DNA from: Castor canadensis
Taxonomy: Eukaryota > Chordata > Mammalia > Rodentia > Castoridae
Assembly (NCBI RefSeq): GCF_047511655.1
Contig: NC_133392.1
Span: forward strand, 20,784,001 to 20,848,000
Direction: 5' to 3'
DNA length: 64,000 nucleotides
In this document: positions 49,500 through 60,077 of the stretch, in pieces
How positions within the stretch are numbered: the stretch's first letter is position 1
How the letters are laid out: each line of letters begins with the position of its first letter
The notes under the pieces: model-generated
Seen by the model: the letters and a program-made list of their open reading frames with translations, nothing else
Told to the model about the DNA's origin: nothing
Databases searched by the model: none
Translations under genes and position numbers: made by a program

Positions 49500-49734
49500 C
49501 TGGTCTGCGTCTTCCCAAGCCGTCTGGGCGCTGGTGACTGGCTGCCCGGGCCCCTCCTTGTTTCTCCATTTAACGTGATGTGGAGATTCTCTGCACCTGC
49601 TGGAGGTGTGGAGGGATCAAAGTTATGCCTTTTCTCAGTGATTATGCCTGCAAAGTGTGTCTCCCACGTCTCTCCAAGATTTCACTATAGGAGGCTTGCT
49701 TTCTGCTTCCTCCCTCTAGCCACCATCTTGGAAT
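49500..49734 (-). promoter_or_regulatory. L1-F 5'UTR first 235 nt (exon-like)
   Basis: This keeps the L1 5' end with the YY1-like motif. It then joins, at 49499/49500, to the ORF1-proximal 5'UTR. In copy K the same two parts lie about 1.15 kb apart. The join coincides with a splice donor and acceptor in K. Confidence 0.8.
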
Positions 49735-49753
49735 CTGGAGATGTATTTCTTTT
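49735..49753 (+). repeat. Target-site duplication, right copy (L1-F)
   Basis: ctggagatgtatttctttt, identical to 44640-44658. Confidence 0.95.
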
Positions 49754-50878
49754 CAGGAGCAAAGAAAATTAATTTTCTTAGACTTGAGTGTTAGCAGTAA
49801 TCAACACACAGAGGGTCACAGAGGTCTTGATAAGCAGAGGGCATCATTCCCAAAATTCTGTTGACTGACCCCTCACTAGCCTCCCCTTGGTGATTGTGGT
49901 ACATAAAGCATTTCATCTGCTTTAATTTCCATCAGGGAAACATTGTCTAGGTGTATGCTGATGAGTGAATTCTGGCTTATATGAAAACAGATATGAAGAG
50001 CCAATGCCATTGTACAGCAATCTGTGCTGAGGACATTTTCATCCATTATTCTTTTGGTCCCCTCTCCTCCCCCCATCCCTCACTGATTCCATCACCAGAA
50101 GGACTGCCATTGCCTTGCATATAAATATAATATTACAGTACTTATGCCATAAATTCTAGAAAGAAACAAGGTAGTTCCTGACTATCTATAAATTCTCTCC
50201 TGGACTACACAAAAGTATTTACACGTATTTTTGTATTTCCTTTCTTTTCCATTTCAGGGGTGAAATTTATATTCACCATCACATAGATAGAAAAAAACAC
50301 TTTCTTAACAAAGAAAAATATTTCCCTTTATCCTATCCTCATAAAACTTAAACCTTAGGTTGTAACCCAGCTTCCCTGCTTTTACTGTCCTTATGTTTTC
50401 TCATAATTTGCACTTATTAATATAATGAGATAATAGCATTTCCCCTTGGCAAATATCAACCCCACATACTGACCCACTGAGATATTTATCACTTCTTATT
50501 TTCTGAAATGCCTAGAGTTCATTTTCAAGGCCATATTCATACAATGTGCCCATTTTTCAAGTATTTATATTCCAAGATCACATCTTCAAGACATCATTAA
50601 AATTGCCTTTGTTAACCAGAAGAATTATTGATTGGTGCTCAGTAGAGTAGCTCAGCTGCCAAAGCTCCCTCTGAAATTCCTCAAGGTTTGCACCTGTTAT
50701 GCAGACTCATTCTGAGAACTCACCATGAGCTGAGTAGATTTGAGATGAAGGGTGCCAGAATTTGAAATAATTTGTTTTAGTAAACCAACCACTTTGTTCA
50801 ATCATTACCATAAATTAGTTTTAGAACATTTTTTACAACCACAATAGTGTCACTAAAGCACATGTACCATACCAATTT
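49754..50878. other. Unrecognised non-coding DNA
   Basis: Low-repeat, A/T-rich DNA between L1-F and L1-G; I see no gene. Confidence 0.45.
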
Positions 50879-50892
50879 CATACCCTTTCTTT
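50879..50892 (+). repeat. Target-site duplication, left copy (L1-G)
   Basis: cataccctttcttt pairs with catactctttcttt at 55832-55845 (13 of 14 identical). Confidence 0.85.
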
Positions 50893-53533
50893 TTTTTTAA
50901 ATTATTTATCATAGGTGCATACATTATTTGGGCCATTTCTCCCACTACACCCTGTCCTCTCCCTCTCCCCTCCACCCCACTTCGCATCCAGGCAGAACCT
51001 GTTCAGCCCTTTTCTCCAATTTTTTTGAAGAGAAGAAATAAGCAATAATAAAAAAGACATAGCACTTTTGCTAGTTAAGATAAGGATAGCTATATAGAGA
51101 GATTCCTAGCATTGCTACCATGCACAAGTGTGTTACAACCCAAATTGATTCATCTCTATCTGACCTCTTCACTACTTACTGATCACCTTCCCTTATTGAC
51201 CTCTGTTGCCTTAAGGTTTCTGAATTAACTCCTCTGCAGTGGGGAAATCAAACACTTTCATGTTTTGGGTTTCCTACCTATCCCCATTCCTCCCATATGT
51301 GCTCTCCCCTTAGAATGTGACCCAAGTCCAACAACATTGCTGTATTTGCCCTAGATCTAAAGTCTGCATATGAGGGAGAACATATGATTTTTGGTCTTCT
51401 GAGCCTGGCTAACGTTGCTCAGAATGGTGTTCTCCAGTTCCATCCATTAACTTATTAATGATAAGATTTCATTCTTCATGGCTGAGTAACACTCCATTAT
51501 GTATAAGTACATTTTCTTAATCCATTCATCAGTAAGGGGCACCTTGGTTGTTTTCATAACTTAGCTATTGTGAGTAGCGCTGCAATAAACATGGGTGTGC
51601 AGGTGCCTCTGGAGTAATGTATGTCACATTCCTTTGGGTATATCCCCAGGAGTGGGTTGCTGGATCATATGGCAGATCTATGTTTAGATTTTTAAGAAGC
51701 CTCCATATTTTTTTCAGAGTGGTTGCAATAGCTTCTATTCCCACCAGCACTGTGCAAGGGTTCCTTTTTCCCCACATCCTCACCACACCTGTTGTTGGTG
51801 GTGTTTTTGATGATAGCTATTCTAATAGGAATGAGGTGGAATGTTAGTGTCATTTTGATTTGCATTTCCTTTATGGCTAGAGATGGTGAGCATTTTTTCA
51901 TGTGTTTTTTGCCATTTGAATTTCTTCTTTTGAGAAAGTTTTGTTTAGTTCACTTTCCCATTTCTTTATTGGTTCATTGATTTTGGGAGAGTTTAGTTTT
52001 TTAAGTTCCCTGTATATTCTGGTTATCAGTCCTTTGTCTGATGTATAACTGGCAAATGTTTTCTCCCACTCTGTGGGTGGCCTCTTACATGTAGAGACCA
52101 TTTATTTTTTTGTGCAGAAGCTTTTTAATTTTATGAAGTCCCATTTGTCCATCCTTTCACTTAGTTGCTGAGTTGTTGGGGTTCTATTGAGGAAGTCCTT
52201 GCTTATACTTACTACTTCCAGAGTATTCCCTGCTCTTTACTGTACTAACTTCAGATTTCGGGTCTGATGTTAAGGTCCTTGATCCATTTTGAGTTGATAC
52301 TAGTATAGCGTGATAAACATGGATCTAGTTTCAGTTTTTTTTGCAGCAATATTTGTTGGAGATGCTGTCTTTTCTCCATCATATATTTCTGGCCCCTTTG
52401 TCAACAATAAGGTGGGCATAGCTGTGTGGATTCATATCCAGTTCCTCTATTCTGTTCTACTGGACTTCGTGTCTATTTTTGTGCCAGTACCTTCGTGTTT
52501 TTATTGCTATTGCTTTAATATAGTTTGAAGTCAGGTATTGTGATACTTCCAGCATTGCTCTTTATCCCTAGTATTGCCTTGGCTATTTGTGGTCTCTTGT
52601 GTTTCCAAATGAATTTTAGGGTAGATTTTTTAATCTCTGTGATGAATGTCATTGGGATTTTGTTGGGAATTGCACTAAACATGTAGATTGCTTTTGGTAG
52701 TAAAGCCATGTTTCCTATGTGATTCTACCAATCCATGAGTACAGGAGATCTCTCCACCTTCTGTAATCTTCCTCGATCTCTTTCTCAGGGGTTTGTAGTT
52801 CTCCTTGTAGAGGTCATTCACATCCTTTATTAAGTTTACTCCTAGGTATTTGATTTTTTTTGAGACTATTGTAAATGAATTGTTTCCCGTATTCTTTCTC
52901 AGTTTGTTCGTTATTGGTGTATAGAAAAGCTAATGGTTTTTGTAAGTTGATTTTGTATCCTGCCACCTTGCTGTAGATGTTTATGGTGTCTAGGAGCTTT
53001 TGGGTAGAGTTTTTTGGGTCTTTAAGGTATAGGATCATGTTGCCTGCAGATAGGGATATTTTGACAGTTTCTTTACCTATTTGTATTCCTTTTATTTCTT
53101 CTTCTTGTCTAATTACTCAGGCTAGGAATCCCAGTATTACGTTGAATAAGAGTGAGGATAGTGGACACCCTTGTCTCATTCATGATTTTAGGGGAAATGG
53201 CTTCAGTTTTTTACCATTAAGTATAATGTTGGCTGTAGGTTTGTCATATATAGTTTTTATAATGTTGAGGTACTTTCCTTCTATTCCTAGTTTTCTTAGA
53301 GCTTTTATCATGAAATGATGTTGGATCTTATCAAAGGCTTTTTCTGCATCTATTGAGATGATCAAGTGGTTTTTGTCTTTGCTTCTATTAATGTGCTGCA
53401 TTGCATTTATTGATTTGCATATGTTGAACCACCCCTGCTTGGTCATGGTGAATGATCTTTCTGATGTGTTGTTGGATTCAGTTTGCCATTATTTTATTGA
53501 GTATTTTTGCATTGATGTTCATTAAGGAGATTG

Positions 53534-53535
53534 GC
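53534..53535 (-). other. Internal deletion junction of L1-G
   Basis: In the sense direction ORF1 text 'ttcaaaatagatggag' passes straight into ORF2 text 'ccaatctccttaatgaac'. In L1-A these lie about 1.8 kb apart. There are no splice signals at the ends and at most one or two bases of microhomology, so it is an ordinary deletion or a template jump. Confidence 0.85.
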
Positions 53536-54560
53536 TCCATCTATTTTGAATGATAGTTTTGCTGGGTAGAGTATCCAAGGTTGAAGTTGTTTGTGTTCAA
53601 TACCTGAAATACCTCACTCCATGCTCTTCTTGCTTTTAAGGTTTCCACTGAGAAATCTGCCATGATTTTGATGGGTTATCCTTTATATGCTATTTGTTTT
53701 TTCTCTCTTACAGCCTTCAAAATTATTTCTTTATTCTCTTTGCTTGTTGTTTTAATGATAATATTTTGTGGGGTAGTTCTATTTTGGTCAAATCTGTTTG
53801 GTGTCTGGAGAATTCCTGTAGCTGCATGGGCATAGCTTTCTCTAGATTTGGGAAATTTTCTGTTATTATTTTGTTGAATATATTACAAATCCCTTTTGTT
53901 TGTACCTTTTCTCCTTCTTCAATGCCCACAGTTCTCATGTTTGGTCTTTAGATGAAGTTGGTGAGTTCTTGCATACTCCTTTTACAGGTCTTGAGTTATT
54001 TGACTAATTGTTCTTCAGTTTTTCCTTTAATTACCGTTTCATCTTCAAGTTCTGAGATTTTGTCTTCTGCTGTTCTACTCTGCTGGAGTGGCCTTCCATT
54101 TTGTTTTGTATTTCTGTTTCATTCTTTTTTCTGAGGTTTTCCATATCATGGGTCATTTCCTCTTTAATATTGTCAATTTTCATGTTTAATTCATTTATCT
54201 CTCTTTTTATAGCATTCTCTGTTTCACTTTGGTTTTTATTTAGGGCTTCTATGAGTTGATTTATTTGTTTTTGTGTCTTCTCATATTCTTTTTTTTGTTG
54301 TCTTGGAATTTCTTGAGTGCCTCTTGTACATTTTGGTTGACCATGTCTAGTAACATCTCCATAAAATTCTCAGTGATTACCTGCAGGATTACTTTTTTCA
54401 GGGCGTTCTTGTGGGCTTTGTTGGATTCCTTGGCATAGTTTGTCTTTGTTTTGTTGAGGTCTGGAACTGAGTATCCATTTTCTTCTTTTCCCTCTGAATC
54501 CTGTATTAATTTATTTTTAGGGGGAGAATGGTTTCCATCCCTTTTTTCTCTTCCCATCAA
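53535..54560 (-). pseudogene. L1-G ORF1 remnant
   Basis: ORF1 from its start MMGREKRDGNHS (54560) through the coiled coil to the RNA-recognition region (53723-53938, with NIFNKIITENFPNLEKAMPM), cut at 53535. The C-terminal domain is lost through the deletion. Frame breaks are present. Confidence 0.82.
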
Positions 54561-55831
54561 TCCAGTTGGTACTGTGTAACTATGTTCTTGATAGGCTGTT
54601 GGTGTTTTCAGTCACCTGTTTTCTTTTCCTTGGCTGAATCTTGTTTTGTGGGTGTGTTGGGTTTTAGGTTAGTTTATATATGCTGTTTCTGTTTGTGGTC
54701 TGTTTGTAATTTTAGTGTTAGCTAACTCACAAAACAGAAGAAATAAAAAAAAGAAAAACAAAGAAATCAACTTGAGAGGTGGACAAATAGGGAACAAAAC
54801 AAACAAACAAACAAACACATAAAAACATTCCAGGTTCAGGAACAATAGAATTTCAGTCTTAGTAGTTCTGGTGTTACTCCTTCAGCATGAAGTCCTGGTG
54901 TTGGTATTTAAGCAGAAGCTCTGTGTTAGTTTTGCCAGGTGGTTGGGGAGACTTTCCAGTATTTTTTTCTTATCTTTCAGCAGCAGCTCCTTAGTCAGCT
55001 CCTCCCTCAGTGAGGTGTGGCATGTCTTCAGGTTCCAGAGATCCGCTCTGGAGCCCACCTGCCATTGTGCTTTGGAGTTGGGTTTTCACTGTGTTGGTTT
55101 ATTGGGGGCTTGTTTCTTTGCCTCGCCCCCTTTCTCTGGGGCAAGGTCAGAGATTGATCAGCCAGCTCCCAGCTGTCAGCATGTTATGCTGGTTTGCTGA
55201 TTGTTTTTAAATTTTGCAGTGTTGTTTGTCTTTGGATGTTGTTCACTGGTTCAGGAGATGACTGCTATCTGCCTTATTTCAGGCAGTGGCTTATCAACCA
55301 ACTGCTGTCAGCCCTTTTGCTTTTCCAGTCTTTGCTTACTGAAAGTTTCTGCTGGGATCAGCTCCTTGCCCCTTCCCCACCTCCTTGCCCCTCCCCCCTC
55401 TCTGGTGCACTTACAGCACCCTGCGCACTCTGCTGCATATTCCTTTTCAGTTCCTTGTTTATTATTCATTTATTTATTTATTTATTTTGTGATTTTGTGG
55501 GTTTGTGGGTCAGTCTGTCCAGGGGGCTATGCTGGTTTCTCCCAGTGGTGGCTGTGGGAATACCATGTGACACTTATTTGTCACCTGTTGGTCTGGTGGA
55601 TATCTACCAAGCAGGTTTGGAGCTGGGGTCTGGTGGCATGGGAGCCCTCCTGTTTTCTCAGTGTTACATGGCATGGAGAAGCTTTGTATGGGCTGGGGGT
55701 TCAAGGTGTTGAAGTTTTGATTCTTCTTTTTGCTTTTTTCTGCCAAGTGTGGCTCCAGCATCTCAGCAAGATTTTTGATTTATGGAGCTCACGCTGTCTG
55801 CTTCTGCACTCTAGTTGCCATCTTGGATCCT

Positions 55832-55845
55832 CATACTCTTTCTTT
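55832..55845 (+). repeat. Target-site duplication, right copy (L1-G)
   Basis: catactctttcttt; see 50879-50892. Confidence 0.85.
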
Positions 55846-56304
55846 AGGTAAATGAAAATCTACATTCTGTCCCTCTAGAATTGCCTTTGCTGAATATTCA
55901 TAGACATGGGGTCCTGGAATATGTAGTGTGCAGTGTCTGGTTTCTTTCAGTAAGTGTAAATTTTTGAGGTTTGTTTATGCCATAACACATATTTGTAATT
56001 TATTCCTTGTGTTGTCAATGATATTACACTGTATAAACATATTTTGTCCATCCATTCACTGGTTGATGGACCTTGAAAATAAACCTTGGGTACAATAAAC
56101 CTTGGGTATAATAAACCTTGAAAATTTAAAGTGTATCATTTGGTAGGTTTTGTCATACGTATACACCTGTCAAACTGTCACTACAATCAGGGACATCTTC
56201 ACCCCTAAACACCTCCTCATTCTGTTTTATAATCCTTCTGCTTATCCTCCCCATCACTCCACTGCCTTATCTTACCAATGATTTGTTTCCTGTCAATATA
56301 GATT
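55846..56304 (-). mobile_element. Very old L1M-type fragment, part 1
   Basis: 'gaggtttgtttatgccataac', 'ccatccattcactggttgatgg' (split motifs) and 'gtatacacctgtcaaactg' follow the order of old mammalian L1M 3' regions. It continues after L1-H at 57668-57760 ('gatctggcttcattcact'). It also contains a small local triplication of 'aataaaccttg' at 56078-56120. Confidence 0.6.
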
Positions 56305-57667
56305 ACTTTTTTTTTTTAGATTTTATTTTTTCCCTTTATTATTGTATGGGTGGGGGTACATTGTATCATTTACACAGATTCTTACAATGTATCAAATATG
56401 CCATACATGAATTCACCTCCTCAACCATTCTACTTCATCCCCCCTTCACTAATTCCTGGAGTAGTTTCAACAGGTATCATTTTTGCATTTACTTACATGT
56501 GTACACATTTTATTGCACCATATTCACTCTCCTCCCCACTTTCTCTAACACCTCTACCCTCCCACTGGTGTCAGCCCTCCCCCTTGGCAGGACTTGTTCT
56601 GTCTTCCTGTTTCTGATTTTGTAGGAGAAAAAAGATAAAAGATAAAACAAAAAACATGGCATTTTAGCTTTAGATAAAGGTAGCTAAATAGAGTTTCCTT
56701 GTGATATTTCCATGTATGTATGTATTATAACCCCAATTGATTTATCTTCTCTAATTTTCATCATTGTACCATACTCTCTTTCTTATGGTAGTTTCAGTCA
56801 GTTTAAGATTTCTATATTTATTCTTGTATGGTGGGTATATCAACCCAATTCAAGTTCCTACCTTCTTTAACCCTCTCATATGTGACATCACCTTAATGTG
56901 ACCAGTGTTTCATAATATTGCTACATTTCTGTTAGGTCTATATTCCACAAATGAGAGAGAATATGTGGCTTTTGACCATCTGTGCCTGGATAACATCACT
57001 TAAGATTGTATTTTCCAGTTCTATCCATTTACCTCTGAATGACAAAATTTCATTCTTCTTTGTGGCTGAATAAAATTCCATTGTATATAATAAGCATCAC
57101 ATTGTCTTAATCCATTTGTCAATAGTGGGGTATCTTGGTTGTTTCCTTAGCTTAGGTATTGTGAATAGTGCTGCAATAAACATGGGTATACAGGTGCTAT
57201 TGTTATAAGCTGACTCACAATCCTTCTGGTGTATCTCTAGAAGTGGTATTGCTGGATCCATATGGCAGATCTATGTTTAGTTATTTAAGAAGCCTGCATA
57301 TTGTCTTCCATATAGTGGTGGACTACCTTACATTTCCACCAGCAGTGTATGAGGGTTCCTTTTCTCCCACAGCCTCACCAACATTTGTTGTTTTTGTTCT
57401 TGATGGTAGCTGTTCTAACAGGAGTGAGGTAGAATCTTTATATAGTTTTGATTTGCATTTCCTCTATGGCCAAGGATGGTGAACATTTTTTCATGTGTTT
57501 TTTTAGCCATTTGGATTCATCCTTTGAAAGGCTCTGTTCTGTTGATTTGCCCATTTCTTCATTGGGTCATTGATTTTTTGGGAATTTAGTTTTTGAACTC
57601 CCTGTATATTCTGATTATCGGCCCCTTGTCAGATGCACAGTTGGTAGATTTTCTCCTATTCTGTAGA
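56305..57667 (-). mobile_element. L1-H: 5'-truncated L1 of the older type
   Basis: A minus-strand L1 3' end: poly-T at 56308-56320, then a 3'UTR of the same type as L1-D ('gaattcacctcctcaacc'), then the ORF2 C-terminus from about 56950 up to about 57667. It lies between two parts of the same very old L1M. The flanks 'aatatagatta' and 'ctgtagatttta' may be a worn duplication. No useful open frame. Confidence 0.82.
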
Positions 57668-57908
57668 TTTTAGATCAGTTGAATTATAGAATCTGTACTC
57701 ACTTTTTGATCTGGCTTCATTCACTCACCCATGTTATAGCATATGTCCACAGCTCTTCTTTTTTTGTTTTATTTTTGTAAATGCATGTTTTCTTTTTATT
57801 AGTGCATGTTGTACAAAATAATGGGTTTCACTATGACCTTTTTATACTTGTATATAATATACTTTGACCATGTTTACCCCCCATTACCAATTCATGTCTC
57901 TTTTTTAA
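57668..57908 (-). mobile_element. Old L1M part 2 and an old L1 3'UTR end
   Basis: 57668-57760 continues the L1M sequence from 56304. A T-rich junction then starts an old L1 3'UTR ('tttattagtgcatgttgtac', 'tactttgaccatgttta'), the likely 3' end of the old L1 whose ORF2 pieces appear at 58498-58645 and 61468-61538. Confidence 0.6.
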
Positions 57909-58497
57909 ATTTTTAAATTTTTATTTTTTTCCTTTTTCTTTTATTATTCATATGTGCATACAAGGCTTAGTTCATTTCTCCCCCCTGCCCCCACCCCCTC
58001 CCTTACCACCCACTCTGCCCCCTCCCTCTCCCTCCCCCCAATACCCAGCAGAAACTATTTTGCCCTTATTTCTAATTTTGTTGTAGAGAGAGTATAAGCA
58101 ATAATAGGAAGGAACAAGGGTTTTTGCTGGTTGAGATAAGGATAGCTATACAGGGCATTGACTCACATTGATTTCCTGTGCATGGGTGTTACCTTCTAGG
58201 TTAATTCTTCTTGAACTAACCTTTTCTCTAGTACCTCTTCCCCTTTTCCTATGGGCCTCAGTTGCTTTTAAGGTATCTGCTTTAGTTTCTCTGCATTGAG
58301 GGCAACAAACGCTAGCTAATTTTTTAGGTGTCTTACCTATCCTCACCCCTCCATTGTGTGCTAAAGCTTTTATCATGTGCTCATAGTCCAATCCCTTGTT
58401 GTGTTTACCCTTGATCTAATGTCCACATATGAGGGAGAACATACGATTTTTGGTCTTTTGGGCCAGGCTAACCTCACTCAGAATGATGTTCTCCAAT
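57909..58497 (-). mobile_element. L1-J: short 5'-truncated young L1 end
   Basis: Young-type 3'UTR closely similar to L1-F (G-rich tract as the complement of 57976-58042; 'gggcattgactcacattg') plus the last part of ORF2, cut at 'gttctccaattcca'. The flank 'ccaattc' occurs on both sides, but the right one is also L1 text, so the duplication is uncertain. Confidence 0.85.
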
Positions 58498-58645
58498 TCC
58501 ACATATGAGAGAAAACATGATATTTATCTTTCTGAGTCTGGCTTATTTTGATTAACATGATAAACTCCAGTTCTATCCATTTTCTTACAAATGACATGTC
58601 ATTCTTCATGACTGAATAAAACTCCCATTATATATTTATTACATA
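58498..58645 (-). mobile_element. Old L1 ORF2 end trapped between J and K
   Basis: 'gagagaaaacatgatattt' and 'gactgaataaaactcccatt' are ORF2 C-terminal text of a clearly older, more diverged L1 than J or K. This suggests the host element of both. Confidence 0.7.
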
Positions 58646-59918
58646 TATGATACTCTCTACTGTCTTGCTTTTTCTTTTCGTGTGCTTTCGTGCTGCCTGT
58701 CTTTTCATGGTTAAGTTGGGTTTCACTTTCTGTGTGCAGAATCCCTTGAAGAATCTTTTGTAGTGGTGGCTTTGTGGTCACATATTGTTTTAGTTTCTGC
58801 TTATCATGGAAGACTTTTATTGCTCCATCTATTTTGAATGATAGTTTTGCTGGGTAGAGTATCCTGGGTTGAAGTTGTTTTCATTCAGTGCCCGGAAGAT
58901 TTCACGCCATGCTCTTCTTGCTTTTAATGTTTCTGTTGAGAAGTCTGCTGTGATTTTGATGGGTTTACCTTTGTATGTTACTTGTTTTTCCTCTCTTACA
59001 GCCTTCAATATTCTTTCCCTAGTTTCTGAACTTGTTGTTTTAATGATGATATGTTGTGGGGTAGTTCTATTTTGATCTGGTCTGTTTGGTATCCTGGAGA
59101 CCTCTTGCATCTGTATGGGAATATCTTTCTCTAGATTTGGGAAATTTTCCGTTATTATTTTGTTAAATATATTATGCATTCCCTTCGCTTGCACCTCTTC
59201 TCCTTCTTCGATGCCCATGATTCTCAAGTTTGGTCTTTGATGGAGTCAGTGAGTTTTTGCATTTTGTTTTCACAGGTCTTGAGTTGTTTAATTAATAGTT
59301 CTTTGGTTTTTCCTTTAATTACCATTTCATCTTCAAGTTCTGAGATTCTGTCTTCTGTTTGTTCTATTCTGCTGGATTGACCTTCCATTTTGTTTTGAAG
59401 CTCTGTTTCGTTCTTTTTTCTAAGGTTTTCCATATCCTGGGTGGTTTCCTCTTTAATGTTGTCTATTTTTGTCCTGAGTTAATTTATCTGTTTATTGATC
59501 ATGTTCTTTGTTTCACTTTGGTGTTTATACAGTGCTTCTATGGTTTCCTTTATGTCTTCTTTTGCTTTTCCAAATTCTCTATTTTTGTTGTCTTGGAATT
59601 TCTTGAGTGTCTCCTGTACATTTTGGTTGACCTTGTTAGTATCATCTCTATAAAATTCTCATTGAGTACCTGTAATATGTCTTCTTTTAAATTATTCTTG
59701 TGGGCTTCATTGGGTCCTTTGGCATAGTTTATATTCATTTTGTTGGAGTCTGGATCTGAGTATCTGTTTTCTTCATTCCCCTGTGGTTCCTGTACTAATT
59801 TTTCACTGTGAGGAAACTGGTTTCCCTTTTTTTTCTGTCTTCCCGTTATTGTCCTTGGTGTTGTTACTGTCCCTGTACTGTGTGCAATTAAGTATTTTCT
59901 GGCTTGTAATAATAACAA
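58646..59918 (-). pseudogene. L1-K ORF1, relatively well preserved
   Basis: The longest ORF1 pieces in the window. 59550-59918 is the N-terminal basic region and part of the coiled coil (GRQKKKGNQFPHSEKLVQEP). 59224-59433 is the coiled coil (RIEQTEDRISELEDEMVIK). 58829-59227 is the RNA-recognition domain and beyond (MRIMGIEEGEEVQAKG, NKIITENFPNLEKDIPIQMQ, PIKITADFSTETLKARRAW). 58599-58781 is the C-terminal tail (MTTKPPLQKILQGILHTESE). Three or so frame breaks separate them. The KITADFS motif with its basic neighbours matches the nucleic-acid-binding C-terminal domain of L1 ORF1 proteins. Confidence 0.9.
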
Positions 59919-60077
59919 TGGTAATGTTTAGAATGGAAGGGTAAGAGGAGATGGGAAGCAAGAAGTTAAAGAAAAGGAAAAAACAAACAGACAAGTAGGT
60001 AAAAACAAAACATGGAATCAAACAAGAAAGTTTCAGAGGTATAAACAGGGAGCATTAGTGTATTAATCGACAGTAAG

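Larger units (their letters stand above)
44659..49734 (-). mobile_element. L1-F: L1 with intact ends, a spliced-out 5'UTR segment and an ORF1-ORF2 deletion
   Basis: A minus-strand L1 of 5076 bp reaching the usual 5' end (CAAGATGG, complement of 49723-49730) and bounded by a perfect 19-bp duplication. It is shorter than L1-A/E because of two internal losses. One is about 1.15 kb of 5'UTR, at 49499/49500. The other is about 0.95 kb from mid ORF1 into early ORF2, near 48828. The 3'UTR (44659-45142) is of the youngest type, with a G-rich tract (complement of 44708-44765). Because both ends and the duplication are intact, the losses probably predate or accompanied integration. ORF2 is broken by several shifts and stops, so it is inactive. 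Confidence 0.95.
50893..55831 (-). mobile_element. L1-G: L1 with full ends and an internal deletion
   Basis: A minus-strand L1 of 4.9 kb. Parts are the 3'UTR (50893 to about 51380), the ORF2 3' half (to 53534), then directly ORF1 (53535-54560) and a 5'UTR ending at about 55831 with CAAGATGG (complement of 55818-55825). About 1.8 kb covering the RT N-terminal part, endonuclease and ORF1 C-terminus is missing at 53534/53535 relative to L1-A. A near-perfect duplication flanks it. ORF fragments: 51565-51901, 52814-53038 ([20 protein letters not shown]), 53180-53446 ([20 protein letters not shown]) and 54261-54560 (ORF1 N-terminus starting MMGREKRDG). Confidence 0.93.

Noticed and set aside
53520..53550. 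Splicing as the cause of the L1-G deletion
   Set aside because: Neither edge has GT or AG at the required place, unlike the L1-F 5'UTR junction.
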